Below, piece after piece: positions 25,677 to 40,515 of a stretch of 64,000 bases of DNA. Made by a program: the position numbers and the translations under genes. The DNA comes from Alphaproteobacteria bacterium (GTDB taxonomy: Bacteria; Myxococcota_A; UBA796; GCA-2862545). Position 1 is the first letter of the stretch. Each line of letters opens with the position of its first letter. The notes below the pieces were generated by a model. That model saw nothing but the letters and a program-made list of their open reading frames with translations. It was not told the origin of the DNA and did no database searches. The stretch lies in assembly GCA_020632885.1 (NCBI GenBank), contig JACKEQ010000005.1:186001-250000 (forward strand), in the 5' to 3' direction.

Positions 25677-25714
25677 GCGGCACCTCCCAGCGGAACCCTA
25701 CACGATGTGCGGGG

Positions 25715-27082
25715 TCACCGGTCGAGCAGCGCCCGGGACAGGGCGAGGACGTCGCGCCAGTCGCGCTGGATGGACGTGTCGTAGACGCGACGCACGGCGA
25801 CGGCCATCGCGGCCACGCCGCGGGGCCCGAGACGCCGGACATCCTCGGTGGAGACGTGGATGACGGCCCCCTCCACGTGGGTCTCGTGGCCGCCGAGGGA
25901 CAGCGCGACCCGCGACACCCCACCGCCGAAGCGGCTGTCGTGGTGCTCGAGGGTGGCCACGAGCTCGGCGTGGACGTCCGCCACGACCTCCCGCAGGTCC
26001 GAGCGACCCGCCCACACCACCGCGCGACCGGACTGCGCGCAGGCGTCGTCGGGCACGAGCCCCTCGCCGTCCACCTGGGCCCAGAGGCCGCCGGAGACGC
26101 GCCCGTCGACCCGGTGGAGCTCGACGAGCACGGACTGGGTGCCGAAGGCGAAGGCCCGCCCGTCCTCGCTGGCGCGGTCGCCCACGCGGAGGGCCGCCAC
26201 CGGGGCCGGGGCCCCACGGAGGTTCCCGCCCGTGCGGAGGGTCACGGTGCCGCCGCTCGGCGGGGTGGCCCAGCCGGTGCACGTGGGCGTGCCGTCGAAC
26301 GGGAGCGGCCGCGCGCCCGCGGAGGCGCCCGCACCGTCCCACCACCCGTCGCCGTCGGAGTCGAAGCGGGTGGGGTCGGTGTTGAACATCTGCTCGCCCA
26401 GCTCGGGCAGCCCGTCGTGGTCGCGATCGGAGAGCGCGCGGCCCATCTCGGGACCCGGTGCGCGCAGGAGGTCGCGCAGCGGCTGTGCGGGGCTGCCCGC
26501 CTCCGCGAGGAGAGCGTCGAGGTCGAGCCAGTCGAGCCCGTCCTCCTCGGGCCAGAGCGCACCCTCGGGGAGCACGAGCCCGGCGAGCCGCACGAGCCGC
26601 GCGGCGCCCACGTAGGCGTCGGTGCGCTGCAGCGGGTTCACGCTGGGCCCGAGGCCGTCCCCGGCGTCCCAACCCCGCAGGTCGGGCAGGTTGGGCAGCT
26701 CGCGACCGTCGTCCCACTGCAGGGGCGCGATCCCGGGCGCGTGGTGCACGATGCAGTCCGCCAGGAGCTCCGCCCGGCCTTCGACGAGTGCCGTGGGGCC
26801 TTCGCTGACCCACGCGTGGGCCACCTCGTGCACGATGACCTCGGCGAGCTCGGGGTCGTCGGCGTCCAGCTCGATGCGGTACATCCCGACATCGTCGGCG
26901 CTCGCGAGCCCGCGGAAGCCGTGGCGCACGAGGCCTCGCTCGATCTTCACCACGGGGTGCGCGCGCCCCGACCAGCCCGTGCAGGTCTCGGCCGCCGACC
27001 AGGCGCGCTCGGCCACGCGCACGTCCGCGCTGGAGCCGACGAACTGCGGTGCTGCGAGCGCGAGGGAGAGACCGAGGATCAC
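25715..27082 (-). CDS. Secreted HExxH metalloprotease-like protein with calcium-type repeat
   Basis: A 455-aa exported protein. The signal is short and uncharged (MILGLSLALA, then APQ). The zinc motif VIVHEVAHAWVSEGP (His85, Glu86, His89) is followed by a glutamate-rich helix (LVEGRAELLADC), as in gluzincins. About residues 230-260 contain DRDHDGLPELGEQMFNTDP and FDSDGDGWWDG, thrombospondin type-3-like calcium loops. The C-terminal third is unknown. The start is GTG with AGGATGG upstream; no alternative start exists. It lies immediately before the kinase gene on the same strand (38 bp), so the two may be co-transcribed. Confidence 0.75.
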   Translation of the reverse strand: MILGLSLALAAPQFVGSSADVRVAERAWSAAETCTGWSGRAHPVVKIERGLVRHGFRGLASADDVGMYRIELDADDPELAEVIVHEVAHAWVSEGPTALVEGRAELLADCIVHHAPGIAPLQWDDGRELPNLPDLRGWDAGDGLGPSVNPLQRTDAYVGAARLVRLAGLVLPEGALWPEEDGLDWLDLDALLAEAGSPAQPLRDLLRAPGPEMGRALSDRDHDGLPELGEQMFNTDPTRFDSDGDGWWDGAGASAGARPLPFDGTPTCTGWATPPSGGTVTLRTGGNLRGAPAPVAALRVGDRASEDGRAFAFGTQSVLVELHRVDGRVSGGLWAQVDGEGLVPDDACAQSGRAVVWAGRSDLREVVADVHAELVATLEHHDSRFGGGVSRVALSLGGHETHVEGAVIHVSTEDVRRLGPRGVAAMAVAVRRVYDTSIQRDWRDVLALSRALLDR

Positions 27083-27135
27083 GAAACCATCCTAGCGGAA
27101 GAACCGGGTCTCCTTCCAGTCGGCACGCGCGCCTC

Positions 27136-27152
27136 CCCCTGGAGCCCAGGGG
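27136..27152 (-). terminator. Hairpin between ubiD-like gene and protease gene
   Basis: CCCCTGG-AGC-CCAGGGG, a perfect 7-bp stem, lies 40 bp downstream of the UbiD stop. No T-run follows on the minus strand, so intrinsic termination is uncertain. Confidence 0.4.
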
Positions 27153-27192
27153 CTCGGACACCGAAGCTCCGACGCGGTTCCGCCGGATCGCG

Positions 27193-28986
27193 TCAGGCTT
27201 CGTCGAGGTGACCCGCGTCCGAGTCGCCCATGACGACGCCCTTCGCCGGGAAGTACTCGTTCCACCGGTCCGACACGGTGCGCGCGGTGTCGGGGTCGCA
27301 GAAGAGCTCCGCGGGGTAGCTCGGCTTCATCCGCGCATCGATGGCGATCGTGCCCTCGTAGACGACGTGGTGGCGCACGATGCGCTGGGAGGCCGCCAGG
27401 ATGTCCGCGGCGGGCTCGAAGCGCGTGAAGACAGTCCAGAGGAAGCGCGTGTTCGTGCTCGCGGCGCGCTTCGCGTCGTCCACCACGCACACCAGCGGCC
27501 AGTCCGGGAACTGCTTCACCGCGTGGGCCGCGAAGTCCGGGGCGTCCGCGAAGGACGGCCCCTGGACGAGCAGACAGCCCGGGCAGAACACCGCGGCGTC
27601 CGCGATGCCCGAGGGCAGGGCGCCGATCGAGGTGGGCAGCTCGCGCCAGGGGTCGCCCACACCGAGCATGACACCCTTGGACCCCAGGTTGATCTCGGGG
27701 CCCGAGTAGTCGAGCGTGTCCATCGACAGGTTCGAGAGCACGTACAGGTCGGTCTCGGGGCGGAACCGCGCGAGCAGGTGCGTGAGCACCGCCTTGGGGT
27801 CGCGGAGGTCCATCGGGCGGTCGACCACCCAGAGGAACTTCGTGAGCGCGAGCTGCCCTTCGCCCAGGATCCGGAACGCCGCCGACATGGCCTCCCGGCG
27901 GAAGCGCTCCTCCACGACCGCACCGGCCAGCGCGTGGTAGCCGGTCTCCCCGTAGGACCAGAGGTCCTTCACGTTGGGCATCACGAGCGGGAACAGCGGC
28001 GAGAGCAGGTCCTGCAGGTAGTCGCCGATGTACAGGTCCTCCTGGCGGGGCTTGCCCACCACGGTGGCCGGCCAGATGGCGTTGCGACGATGGGCCAGCG
28101 CCTCGACGTGGAACACCGGGTAGTCGTGCTGCAGGCTGTAGTAGCCGTAGTGGTCGCCGAAGGGCCCCTCCGGATGGACCTCGTGGGGCTTCACGTGCCC
28201 GATGAACGCGAACTCGGCGCGCGCGATGAGGGGATGCGGCCCGACGGGGTTCTTCACGCGGGGCAGCCGCTCACCGAGCAGGAGGCTCGCGAGCAGGAGC
28301 TCCGGCACGTTCTCGGGCAGCGGCGCGATGGCGGAGACGATGAGCCCCGGCGGCCCGCCGACGAACAGGGTGACCGGGAGGTCCTCGCCACGCTCGCGCG
28401 CGACGTGGTGGTGGAAGCCCCCGCCCTTCCCGATCTGCCAGTGCATCCCGGTGGTGTCGGGCCCATGGCGGTGGATCCGGTACATCCCGAGGTTGTGCTG
28501 CCCGGTGACCGGGTGCTCGGTGTAGACGAGCGGGAGGGTCACGAAGTCGCCGCCGTCCTCCGGCCACGACTTGAGCATCGGGATGCGGTCGATGGCGGGA
28601 GGCTGGTCGACGACCTCGGTGATCGGGCCCGAGGCCGAGGTGGTCATCCCGATGCGCATGCCCCGCAGGAAGAAGTCGCGCTCCGCCCAGAGCTTCCCGA
28701 GAGTGGGCGGGACGAGCTCGTGGACGAGCCGCACGGCGTCCTCCACGAACTGCTTCGGCCGCCCGCCGAAGGCCAGGTCCACCCGCTTCGGTGTGCCGAA
28801 GAGGTTGGTGACCACCGGGAAGGAGTAGCCCTTGGGGTTCTTGAAGAGGAGCGCAGGACCGCCCGCCGCGATGACGCGGCGGTGGACCTCGGCGATCTCC
28901 AGGCAGGGGTCGACGGGGGCGTCGATCTCGACGAGCTCCCCCTCCCTGCGCAACACGTCGACGAATGACTGGATGTCGGGGACCAT
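27193..28986 (-). CDS. UbiD-family decarboxylase
   Basis: A 597-aa protein of the prenylated-FMN-dependent decarboxylase family. Characteristic stretches are GGPALLFKNPKGYSFPVVTNLFGT, the central GGGFHHHVARERGEDLPV and GGPPGLIVSAIAPLPENVPELLLASLL. HPEGPFGDHYGYYSL is the family hallmark, and KFLWVVDRPMDLRDPKAVL comes near the C-terminus. Length is close to that of menaquinone/ubiquinone-pathway UbiD (about 490) plus a C-terminal extension. A quinone-precursor or other aromatic-acid substrate is possible; no ubiX or other pathway gene is nearby. The ATG is only eight bases after a TTAGGG -10-like box. It diverges from the second kinase gene. Confidence 0.88.
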   Translation of the reverse strand: MVPDIQSFVDVLRREGELVEIDAPVDPCLEIAEVHRRVIAAGGPALLFKNPKGYSFPVVTNLFGTPKRVDLAFGGRPKQFVEDAVRLVHELVPPTLGKLWAERDFFLRGMRIGMTTSASGPITEVVDQPPAIDRIPMLKSWPEDGGDFVTLPLVYTEHPVTGQHNLGMYRIHRHGPDTTGMHWQIGKGGGFHHHVARERGEDLPVTLFVGGPPGLIVSAIAPLPENVPELLLASLLLGERLPRVKNPVGPHPLIARAEFAFIGHVKPHEVHPEGPFGDHYGYYSLQHDYPVFHVEALAHRRNAIWPATVVGKPRQEDLYIGDYLQDLLSPLFPLVMPNVKDLWSYGETGYHALAGAVVEERFRREAMSAAFRILGEGQLALTKFLWVVDRPMDLRDPKAVLTHLLARFRPETDLYVLSNLSMDTLDYSGPEINLGSKGVMLGVGDPWRELPTSIGALPSGIADAAVFCPGCLLVQGPSFADAPDFAAHAVKQFPDWPLVCVVDDAKRAASTNTRFLWTVFTRFEPAADILAASQRIVRHHVVYEGTIAIDARMKPSYPAELFCDPDTARTVSDRWNEYFPAKGVVMGDSDAGHLDEA

Positions 28987-28994
28987 GTCACCGC

Positions 28995-29000
28995 CCCTAA
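28995..29000 (-). promoter_or_regulatory. Possible -10 box (TTAGGG) for UbiD gene
   Basis: TTAGGG on the minus strand ends eight bases before the UbiD ATG in the 127-bp divergent intergenic region. Confidence 0.35.
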
Positions 29001-29113
29001 CGACGACACCGCGGGCCCTCGCGCAACGAGCTGTTGCGGCCGGACCGGCCGCGCCACGCCAGCCCCCCTGGCCCGGCAATCCCTCCTCGCGTACCCTGCT
29101 GCCGGAGGTGGGC

Positions 29114-32515
<3,402 letters not shown>

Positions 32516-32527
32516 GGTACGATTCGC

Positions 32528-32554
32528 GGGGACGCTCTCGTCCCCTTTGTCTTT
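32528..32554 (+). terminator. Intrinsic terminator after the kinase gene
   Basis: GGGGACG-CTCT-CGTCCCC (perfect 7-bp stem) is followed at once by TTTGTCTTT. It lies 13 bases after the kinase stop and only 14 bases before the start of the next gene. Confidence 0.75.
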
Positions 32555-32568
32555 GCCGGTCGTTGCCC

Positions 32569-35561
32569 ATGCTCTGTCTGCTCCTCTCGTCGCCGTCGCT
32601 CGCGTTCGCGCCCACACCGCTGCAGGGCGTCGAGCCCGTCCGCCTCCGCACCACCACCGCCGAAGGCCAGGCCACCTTCCGCCAGACGCGACTCTGGCGG
32701 GAGTTCGTCGAAGGCGAAGGGCGCGGCTGGCAGGCGCGGGTCGACGAGCGCACCGGCACGCCCCACCGGATGTGGGGCGGGCTCCCGCTGGTGTCCCGCG
32801 ACGCCGACGCCCTCGAGGTGGAGGCCGCCCTGCGCGCCTTCACCGCTCGCCACACCGAGCTCCTCGGGGCCCCGGCCGACCTCCCGATGCGCGCCCTGGA
32901 GTCCGTGGACGACGCCTGGTACGCGGACTTCCAGGCGATGCGCGACGGCGTGCCGATCTGGCGGAGCGCGCTGACGTTCCGGATCCGCGCGGGCAGCCTG
33001 GCCCTCGTCGGGGCCGACACGTACCCGACCACCCCCACCCGGGGTGCCTGGGTGCTCGACGAGGACGTCGCCGTCCAGCAGGCCGTCGCGGGCGGACCCG
33101 CTCCGACGGCCCCGCACACCGACCGGGAGGTCTCGGCCACCTGGCTTCCGCGCGTGGAGCACGGCCTGCTCGTGCTGCGCGCGGTCTACGAGGTCCGCAC
33201 GCACACGCGCGAGCCCGTCGGCCACTGGGTGACGTTCGTGGACGCCGAGAGCGGCGAGGTCGTGGCCTGGTACAACGACGTCCGGTTCCTCACGGGCACC
33301 GTGAGCGCCACCCACGACGACCGCTTCCCGGGCAACGGCACCGTCACCTCGCCCGTGAAGGGCGCGCGGGTCACGAACGGCAACGCCGCCGTCACGACCG
33401 ATGCGGCCGGCGGCTTCAACGTGCCGAACGGCACGTCCTACCAGACCCACTTCCTCTCGAGCCCGATCAACCTGGCGGACTCCCAGGGGAACGTGGGCCT
33501 GAACTTCGACGCCAGCAACCCGAACCCCGTCTGGAACGCCACCAACGGGTCCATCGCGGCCATCGACACCTTCGTGTTCCTGAACGAGGTCCGCGACACG
33601 TTCGCCGCCGTGGTGCCCACCCTGCCCTACACCACCGCCGCGCTCGACGGCACCGTGAACATCGACGACGCCTGCAACGCCTACTACGACGGCACCGTCA
33701 ACTTCTTCCGGTCGGGCCAGGGCTGCCAGAACACCGGGCGTATCGCGGACGTCGTGTACCACGAGTGGGGCCACGGGCTGCACTTCGAGCTCATCGTCAC
33801 GGGGACGTTCGACGGAGCCCTGTCCGAGGGGGCGGGCGACACCACGAGCTTCCTGATGACCGGCGACTCCGAGCTGGCACCCGGGTTCTTCACGAGCGGG
33901 GGTGCGCTGCGGAGCGCCGACAACGACCGCACCTTCCCGACCGACATCGTGAACGAGGTCCACGAGGACGGGCTGATCTACGCCGGGGCGATGTGGGACA
34001 CGTACACCGGCCTGATCGGTGGGTACGGCGGGCCGGCGGCCACGGACATCACGAGTGACCTGTTCACCTCGATGCTGCGAGGTGGGCCCGACATCGAGTC
34101 GTCCATCGACGAGGCCCTGTTCGCCGACGACGACGACGGCGACCTCTCGAACGGCACGCCCCACGCGTGCTACATCGTGCCCGCCTTCGCGGGGCACGGG
34201 CTCGGCCAGCTGGGGTCCACCACCACCAGCTTCTCGGTGGGCCACGTGCCCGACGCCTTCCACGACCCCAGCCGGCCCATCGGCATCGACCTCGAGGTGG
34301 TCGGGCCTCCCGGGTGTGGGGCCGACCTCGCGGCGGGCACCGGCACGCTGTCCTGGCGGGCGAACGGCGGCGTCTGGAGCGACGTCCCGCTCACGGTGAC
34401 GGGCACCCTCGCCTCGGGCTCCATCCCCGCCCAGCCCCCGGGCACGTTCGTGGAGTACCACGCGGTCGTGGAGGGCGCGGGCCAGACCCTCGAGGCCCCA
34501 CCAACGGCTGGCGCAACCCCTTCTCCTTCTACGTGGGCTCCGTGCTCGAGGTCCGGTGTGACGACTTCGAGGGCGACGACGGTGGCTTCACCCACGCCCT
34601 GCTGGCCGGCGAGAACACCGACGGCGCGGACGACTGGCAGCACGGCGCTCCCAACGGCCAGTCGGGCGACCCCGTGACGGCGCACTCCGGGTCCTTCGTC
34701 TGGGGCAACGACCTCGGCTACGACGGCTACAACGGGGCCTACCAGGCCAACCGGAACAACCGCCTCACCGGTCCCGTGGTGGAGCTCGGCCACTACGAGG
34801 GCGCGTTCCTGCAGTACTGGCGCTGGCTCACCGTGGAGGACGCCGCCTACGACCAGGCGTCCATCCTCGCGAACGACACGGTCGTGTGGACGAACGTGGT
34901 CGGAGCCGGCGAGGACCATCACCTCGACCGCCAGTGGGCTCCCCACGTCGTGGACCTCGGCGACCCCCGCGGCTCGGTGCAGGTCGCCTTCGACCTCGTG
35001 TCGGACGGCGGGGTGGAGCTCGGCGGGTGGACCGTCGACGACGTCTGCGTGTACGTGCCGGCCACCGCGAACAACCGGCTAGGCGTCACCGACTTCCAGG
35101 CCGGTGAGGGCGGGACCGGCACCGTCGCCCTCACCTGGACCAACCCCGTGCACGGCCCCCTCGCCGAGGTCCGCGTGGTGCGCGGCAAGGACGGCGACTG
35201 CCCCACCGGCCCCGACGACGGCGACGTGGTGTTCTTCGCGACCTCGGTGGAGCTCGGCGCCCCCATGGTCGCCCAGGACGCGGTGCCGTCGACCGACACG
35301 TACTGCTACGCCGTGTTCCCGGGCGACGGCTCGGCCTTCCTGGGCTGGGCGGTCGAGGGGTGGAACGTGGACACCGGCAGCGCCGAGGTGGCCGCCACGC
35401 CCGAGCAGATCGAGGAGCAGGCCGAGGAGAACGGGCTCGACGCGTTCGAGGCGCAGTACGGGTCGATCAGCGGCTGCGGCTGCCGCGCCGGAGGTCCCGC
35501 GGGCTGGCTGGCCCTCCTCGCGGTGCTGCCAGCGCTGCGGCGCCGTCAGGTGAGCAGGTAG
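32569..35561 (+). CDS. Secreted M36/M4-like zinc metalloprotease with MYXO-CTERM anchor (one frameshift)
   Basis: About 996 aa when read across a single-base shift in CCCC at 34496-34499 (five Cs would restore the frame). Order: short uncharged signal (MLCLLLSSPSLA); FTP/PepSY-type propeptide (about 20-250); catalytic VVYHEWGHGLHFELIVTGTFDGALSEGAGD (HEWGH near residue 397, downstream Glu); a domain with SVLEVRCDDFEGDDGGF after the shift; then a fibronectin-like segment. The C-terminus ISGCGCRAGGPAGWLALLAV followed by LPALRRRQ is a MYXO-CTERM sorting/anchor signal. It probably sits on the cell surface and digests external protein. The ATG has no clear ribosome site and lies 15 bases after the terminator. 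Its last 16 bp overlap the convergent RDD gene. Confidence 0.82.
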
Positions 35562-36054
35562 GACACCAGCAGCAGCCCCATGGCGGCGAGGCCGCCTAGA
35601 GCGGGCCCCTGGTAGGCGAGGGCCGGAGCCGCCCCCTCCACGACCCGTGTGCCCGCCCAGACGTCGCCGACGCGCTGCTGGGTGGGTGACCTGCGGATGG
35701 CGCTGTAGCCCACGAGCCCGAACAGGAAGCCGTCCGCCAGCAGCCCCAGGTTCCGCGTGAAGGCGGCCCGCACCCCGAGGGGGCCCTCGCCAGCGGCGGG
35801 GACCACGCGGATCTGCGCCAGGATCTTCCCGAGCGTCACGCCGCCCCAGGCCTCCGACACGGCCGCGTAGAGCACCATGGCGCCGATGCCGAAGAAGAGG
35901 TCGATGTACAGGAGGGTGTCGCCCTCGGGGGCGAAGAGGAGCCGCCGCACGGGGAGCTGGTCCGCGAGAGCGCCGGCACCCTCGAGCACCGCGATGTGCA
36001 TGCCGAGGTCGATGAACCGTGCCACACCCCGGCGCCAGACGGCCGCCGGCTGCA

Positions 36055-36055
<1 letters not shown>
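35546..36055 (-). CDS. RDD-family membrane protein
   Basis: A 169-aa protein with about four hydrophobic segments. VWRRGVARFIDLGMH carries the R..D start of RDD domains, and SEAWGGVTLGKILAQIRVV and AFTRNLGLLADGFLFGLVGY match the family core. RDD proteins are small membrane proteins, some linked to ion transport. The ATG shares its A with the ftsH stop (TGATG), so it is translationally coupled to ftsH. The 3' end overlaps the convergent metalloprotease gene. Confidence 0.85.
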
Positions 36056-37917
<1,862 letters not shown>

Positions 37918-37924
37918 CTCGACG

Positions 37925-37930
37925 CCTTAA
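37925..37930 (-). promoter_or_regulatory. Possible -10 box (TTAAGG), leaderless ftsH
   Basis: TTAAGG on the minus strand ends seven bases before the ftsH ATG, in the intergenic region, with no Shine-Dalgarno between. Confidence 0.4.
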
Positions 37931-37963
37931 CCGGCCCACCCGCGGGCGGAGGGTGCGCGCGAT

Positions 37964-38407
37964 CTACTCCGCGCGCGTGAAGTCCACGGTCACGTCCGTG
38001 CTCACGCAGGACATGGCGTCCTTCTCGGCCGTGCAGGTCATGGCCAGAGCCTCGTCGAACGCGATGGACACGTCCCACACGCCCTTTCCGGTGCGGGTGC
38101 CCGTGACGGCGTAGTCGTCGGAGGTGGAGAGCTCCTCGACCAGAACGCCGTCCACCTCGTACGTGTAGAACTGCGTGAAGGTTCCCGTCCCGTCCTTTTC
38201 GAACACCATCGAACCGCCGTTGGTGTACGTGTACGTGCTGCCGTTGTACTCGTAGACCTCGACGGCCGGGAAGTCGTAGACGTACCCGCTGTAGTCGACC
38301 TTCGCGAGGTCCCAGGTGCCCACAGCGGGGTCGGCGCAGCCGGCGGCCGTGGTGAGGACCGAGAGGGCCGAGGCGGTGGGGATGACGAAGGAGCTGGGAC
38401 GGTTCAC
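37964..38407 (-). CDS. Small lipoprotein, paralogue A
   Basis: A 147-aa predicted lipoprotein. The N-terminus MNRPSSFVIPTASALSVLTT ends with AGC, a lipobox-like site at about residue 24. The mature part begins CADPAVGTWDLAKV and continues as a beta-rich domain with FEKDGTGTFTQF, resembling the lipocalin-like 'WxL ... GTxxF' pattern. Two cysteines near the end (MTCTAEKDAMSC) likely pair. The gene is a tandem paralogue of the next one: signal, GTWDL core and TCTA...MSC end all match. The GTG start has AGGAGG upstream. Function unknown; probably a periplasmic surface of the inner or outer membrane. Confidence 0.75.
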   Translation of the reverse strand: MNRPSSFVIPTASALSVLTTAAGCADPAVGTWDLAKVDYSGYVYDFPAVEVYEYNGSTYTYTNGGSMVFEKDGTGTFTQFYTYEVDGVLVEELSTSDDYAVTGTRTGKGVWDVSIAFDEALAMTCTAEKDAMSCVSTDVTVDFTRAE

Positions 38408-38476
38408 GGGGCCTCCTGGAGCCGGGTGGGTCGAACGCGGGCGACCCTAACCCGACTCACGCGGAGGGCGAGCGCG

Positions 38477-38911
38477 TCAGGGCCGGAGAGCCCAGGTGAG
38501 CGAGGCGCCGTCGCCGTCGTCGCAGCTCATGCTCTCACCATCTGCCGTGCAGGACAGGTCGATGGTGTCGTCGTCGCCGGTGATGGTGATGTCCCACTGG
38601 CCCTTCGCCATCTTGGTACCGACGAGCGGGTAGGTGTAGTTCGCGGTGTCGCCCTGGCCGTTGTACGACTGGTAGAACTCCTGGTTGAACACGCCCGTGC
38701 CGTCCTTCTCGAGCGTCATGTCGATGCTGCCCCGCACGATGACCGTGTAGCCCTCGCCCGTGTACGTCTCGTCGATCGGGAAGGCCGTGGTCTCGCCGTC
38801 CTGGGTGACCGACGCGAGGTCCCAGGTACCGACGGCGGGGTCGGAGCAGCCCGCGACGGTGGTGAGGACGCTGATCGCCGTGGCGGTGGGGATGAGGGTG
38901 CTCTTGTTCAC
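38477..38911 (-). CDS. Small lipoprotein, paralogue B
   Basis: A 144-aa lipoprotein closely related to paralogue A: MNKSTLIPTATAISVLTT then VAGC, CSDPAVGTWDLASV, LEKDGTGVFNQEF and the paired cysteines in LSCTADGESMSC. The GTG start overlaps the stop of the PGM1-type ligase gene (GTGA) and also has AGGAGGCCACC ahead of it, so it is co-transcribed with the ligase, and paralogue A probably follows on the same message after 69 bp. Function unknown. Confidence 0.75.
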   Translation of the reverse strand: MNKSTLIPTATAISVLTTVAGCSDPAVGTWDLASVTQDGETTAFPIDETYTGEGYTVIVRGSIDMTLEKDGTGVFNQEFYQSYNGQGDTANYTYPLVGTKMAKGQWDITITGDDDTIDLSCTADGESMSCDDGDGASLTWALRP

Positions 38912-40452
38912 AGGTGGCCTCCTGGTCCGGTCTCTTCATCGAGAACCTGGATGGTCTGCTTGTAGAGGAAGCGGGCCTGCTGGAGGTTGTCGCCGATGGC
39001 GACGACACCCAGCTTCCCGAACTCGGAGAGCGCTCCGATCAGGTGGAACACCACGCCCCGCTCGCTCGGCCCGTGGAAGTGGAGGCCGTGGTAGACGCTG
39101 ATGTCCACGAGGTCCTCCGCGCGGAGCCCGCGGTAGCGCTCCTCCTGGAGGGTGTCGGTGGCGAAGTAGTACTTGGGCCGGCCGGACGGTGCGTAGAACA
39201 GGCCGTCCTCCATGTTGTACTGGCCGGCCGTGAGGAACTTCAGGGTGAGGAACGGGTGCGTGGTGCCGCCCTTCCGGAGGTTGACCTCGATGGCCACGTG
39301 CCTCCAGGTGCCGTCCGGCTGGCGCACGCTGACGTAGTCCACCCCGAAGCGCCCGATGACACCGCGTCGCGCGAGCTCGTCGGCCACCTTGGCACCCGAC
39401 TCCTGGATCGCCATCCGGTACGTGTCGGCCGCAGGGAACGTGCACCCCAGGAACACCTGGCCCGACGGGCCGCCGAGCACCTGGTCGTGGGTGGAGATGA
39501 CCTGCGGCTCGCCCACCGCGTTGACCCGGCACTGGGCGGAGGGGCTGACCTTGTGCTCCCCCTCGACGAACGCCTCGACCACACCGCCCATGTCCTGGTA
39601 CTTCTCGGCGAAGGCCGGCCACGTCTCCTGGGGCGCCTCGAACTTCAGGCGGTCGAGACGGTCGAGGATGCGGCCCTTGAGCACGTCACGACCCGCGCTG
39701 GCGTCGAGGTCCTCGTAGTAGAAGAGCGCGTTCCCCTCGCCGGAGAAGCCCTCGTTGAGCTTCACGACCGCCCGACGGGCGGCAGGGTCGCGCTGCTTGA
39801 TCTCCATCAGGCACTCGGCGACCTCCTCCGGCGTGCGGAGACGCTCGAACCCGAAGGGCAGATCGACTCCGGCGGCGCGGAAGACCTCTCGACAGCCGCT
39901 CTTGGTGCCGAGGTCGTTGAGCGCGGGATCCACGCTGTTGAGCGGGAGCCCCAGGCGCACCGCCAGGCTGCGCTCGAGGTCCGAGGAGTTGAAGCACACC
40001 ATGTGCGCCTTCTCCACATCCCGGACCTCGCGGCGGATCCGGGCCATCAAGCGCGGCCGCTCCAGGATCTTCTGGGTGAGCGGGAGGTTGCTCCGGTCGT
40101 TGCAGTGGAGCATCACGAGCCGCGAGCGGGCGTGGCTCGTGGGCACGCCCGGCAGCAGGGCCAGGTAGTAGTCGACGACGACCGGATCGAGCTGCTGGCT
40201 CGTGACGTAGATGAGCCGGGTGCGCGGCTGACGCAGGAGCATCAGGTTCACGAGCATCCGCTCTTCGTAGTGGTAGACGCCCGTGATCTTCGCGAGCTCC
40301 CGCTTGTCCATCGACAGCGAGGGCACGATCACGACGGTCTGGGGGGTGCGCGGGTCGCGCGACAGGGCGTGGTAGAGCTCGGGAACGCGCGTCTGCAGCT
40401 CGGCGAACGCGGTGATCTCGTCCGGGGAACCGGGGGTCGGCCAGGTGGTCAT
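38908..40452 (-). CDS. PGM1-related peptide ligase (ATP-grasp)
   Basis: A 514-aa protein. The N-terminal part (RTRLIYVTSQQLDPVVVDYY, LTQKILERPRLMARI) and the ATP-grasp region (RRAVVKLNEGFSGEGNALF, VVEAFVEGEHKVSPSAQCRV, VIGRFGVDYVSV, AIEVNLRKGGTTHPF) match the family annotated as PGM1-related peptide ligases. The type enzyme joins a peptide to an unusual amino acid in pheganomycin synthesis. Substrates here are unknown. Metal ligands would be the E and N of AIEVNLRKGG. The start chosen is ATG with TATGCT seven bases upstream; another ATG is four codons earlier. It is coupled to two lipoprotein genes. Confidence 0.8.
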   Translation of the reverse strand: MTTWPTPGSPDEITAFAELQTRVPELYHALSRDPRTPQTVVIVPSLSMDKRELAKITGVYHYEERMLVNLMLLRQPRTRLIYVTSQQLDPVVVDYYLALLPGVPTSHARSRLVMLHCNDRSNLPLTQKILERPRLMARIRREVRDVEKAHMVCFNSSDLERSLAVRLGLPLNSVDPALNDLGTKSGCREVFRAAGVDLPFGFERLRTPEEVAECLMEIKQRDPAARRAVVKLNEGFSGEGNALFYYEDLDASAGRDVLKGRILDRLDRLKFEAPQETWPAFAEKYQDMGGVVEAFVEGEHKVSPSAQCRVNAVGEPQVISTHDQVLGGPSGQVFLGCTFPAADTYRMAIQESGAKVADELARRGVIGRFGVDYVSVRQPDGTWRHVAIEVNLRKGGTTHPFLTLKFLTAGQYNMEDGLFYAPSGRPKYYFATDTLQEERYRGLRAEDLVDISVYHGLHFHGPSERGVVFHLIGALSEFGKLGVVAIGDNLQQARFLYKQTIQVLDEETGPGGHL

Positions 40453-40459
40453 GGCGACA

Positions 40460-40465
40460 AGCATA
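40460..40465 (-). promoter_or_regulatory. Possible -10 box (TATGCT), leaderless ligase gene
   Basis: TATGCT on the minus strand ends seven bases before the ATG at 40452; no Shine-Dalgarno is present. The alternative ATG at 40464 lies inside this box. Confidence 0.4.
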
Positions 40466-40502
40466 CAGACGTCGACCCCGCGTGGCGAGCGCGCCGCACA
40501 GG

Positions 40503-40508
40503 TTAGGC
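40503..40508 (+). promoter_or_regulatory. Possible -10 box (TTAGGC), leaderless kdsA
   Basis: TTAGGC ends seven bases before the GTG start of kdsA in the divergent intergenic region. Confidence 0.35.
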
Positions 40509-40515
40509 GGGGACC

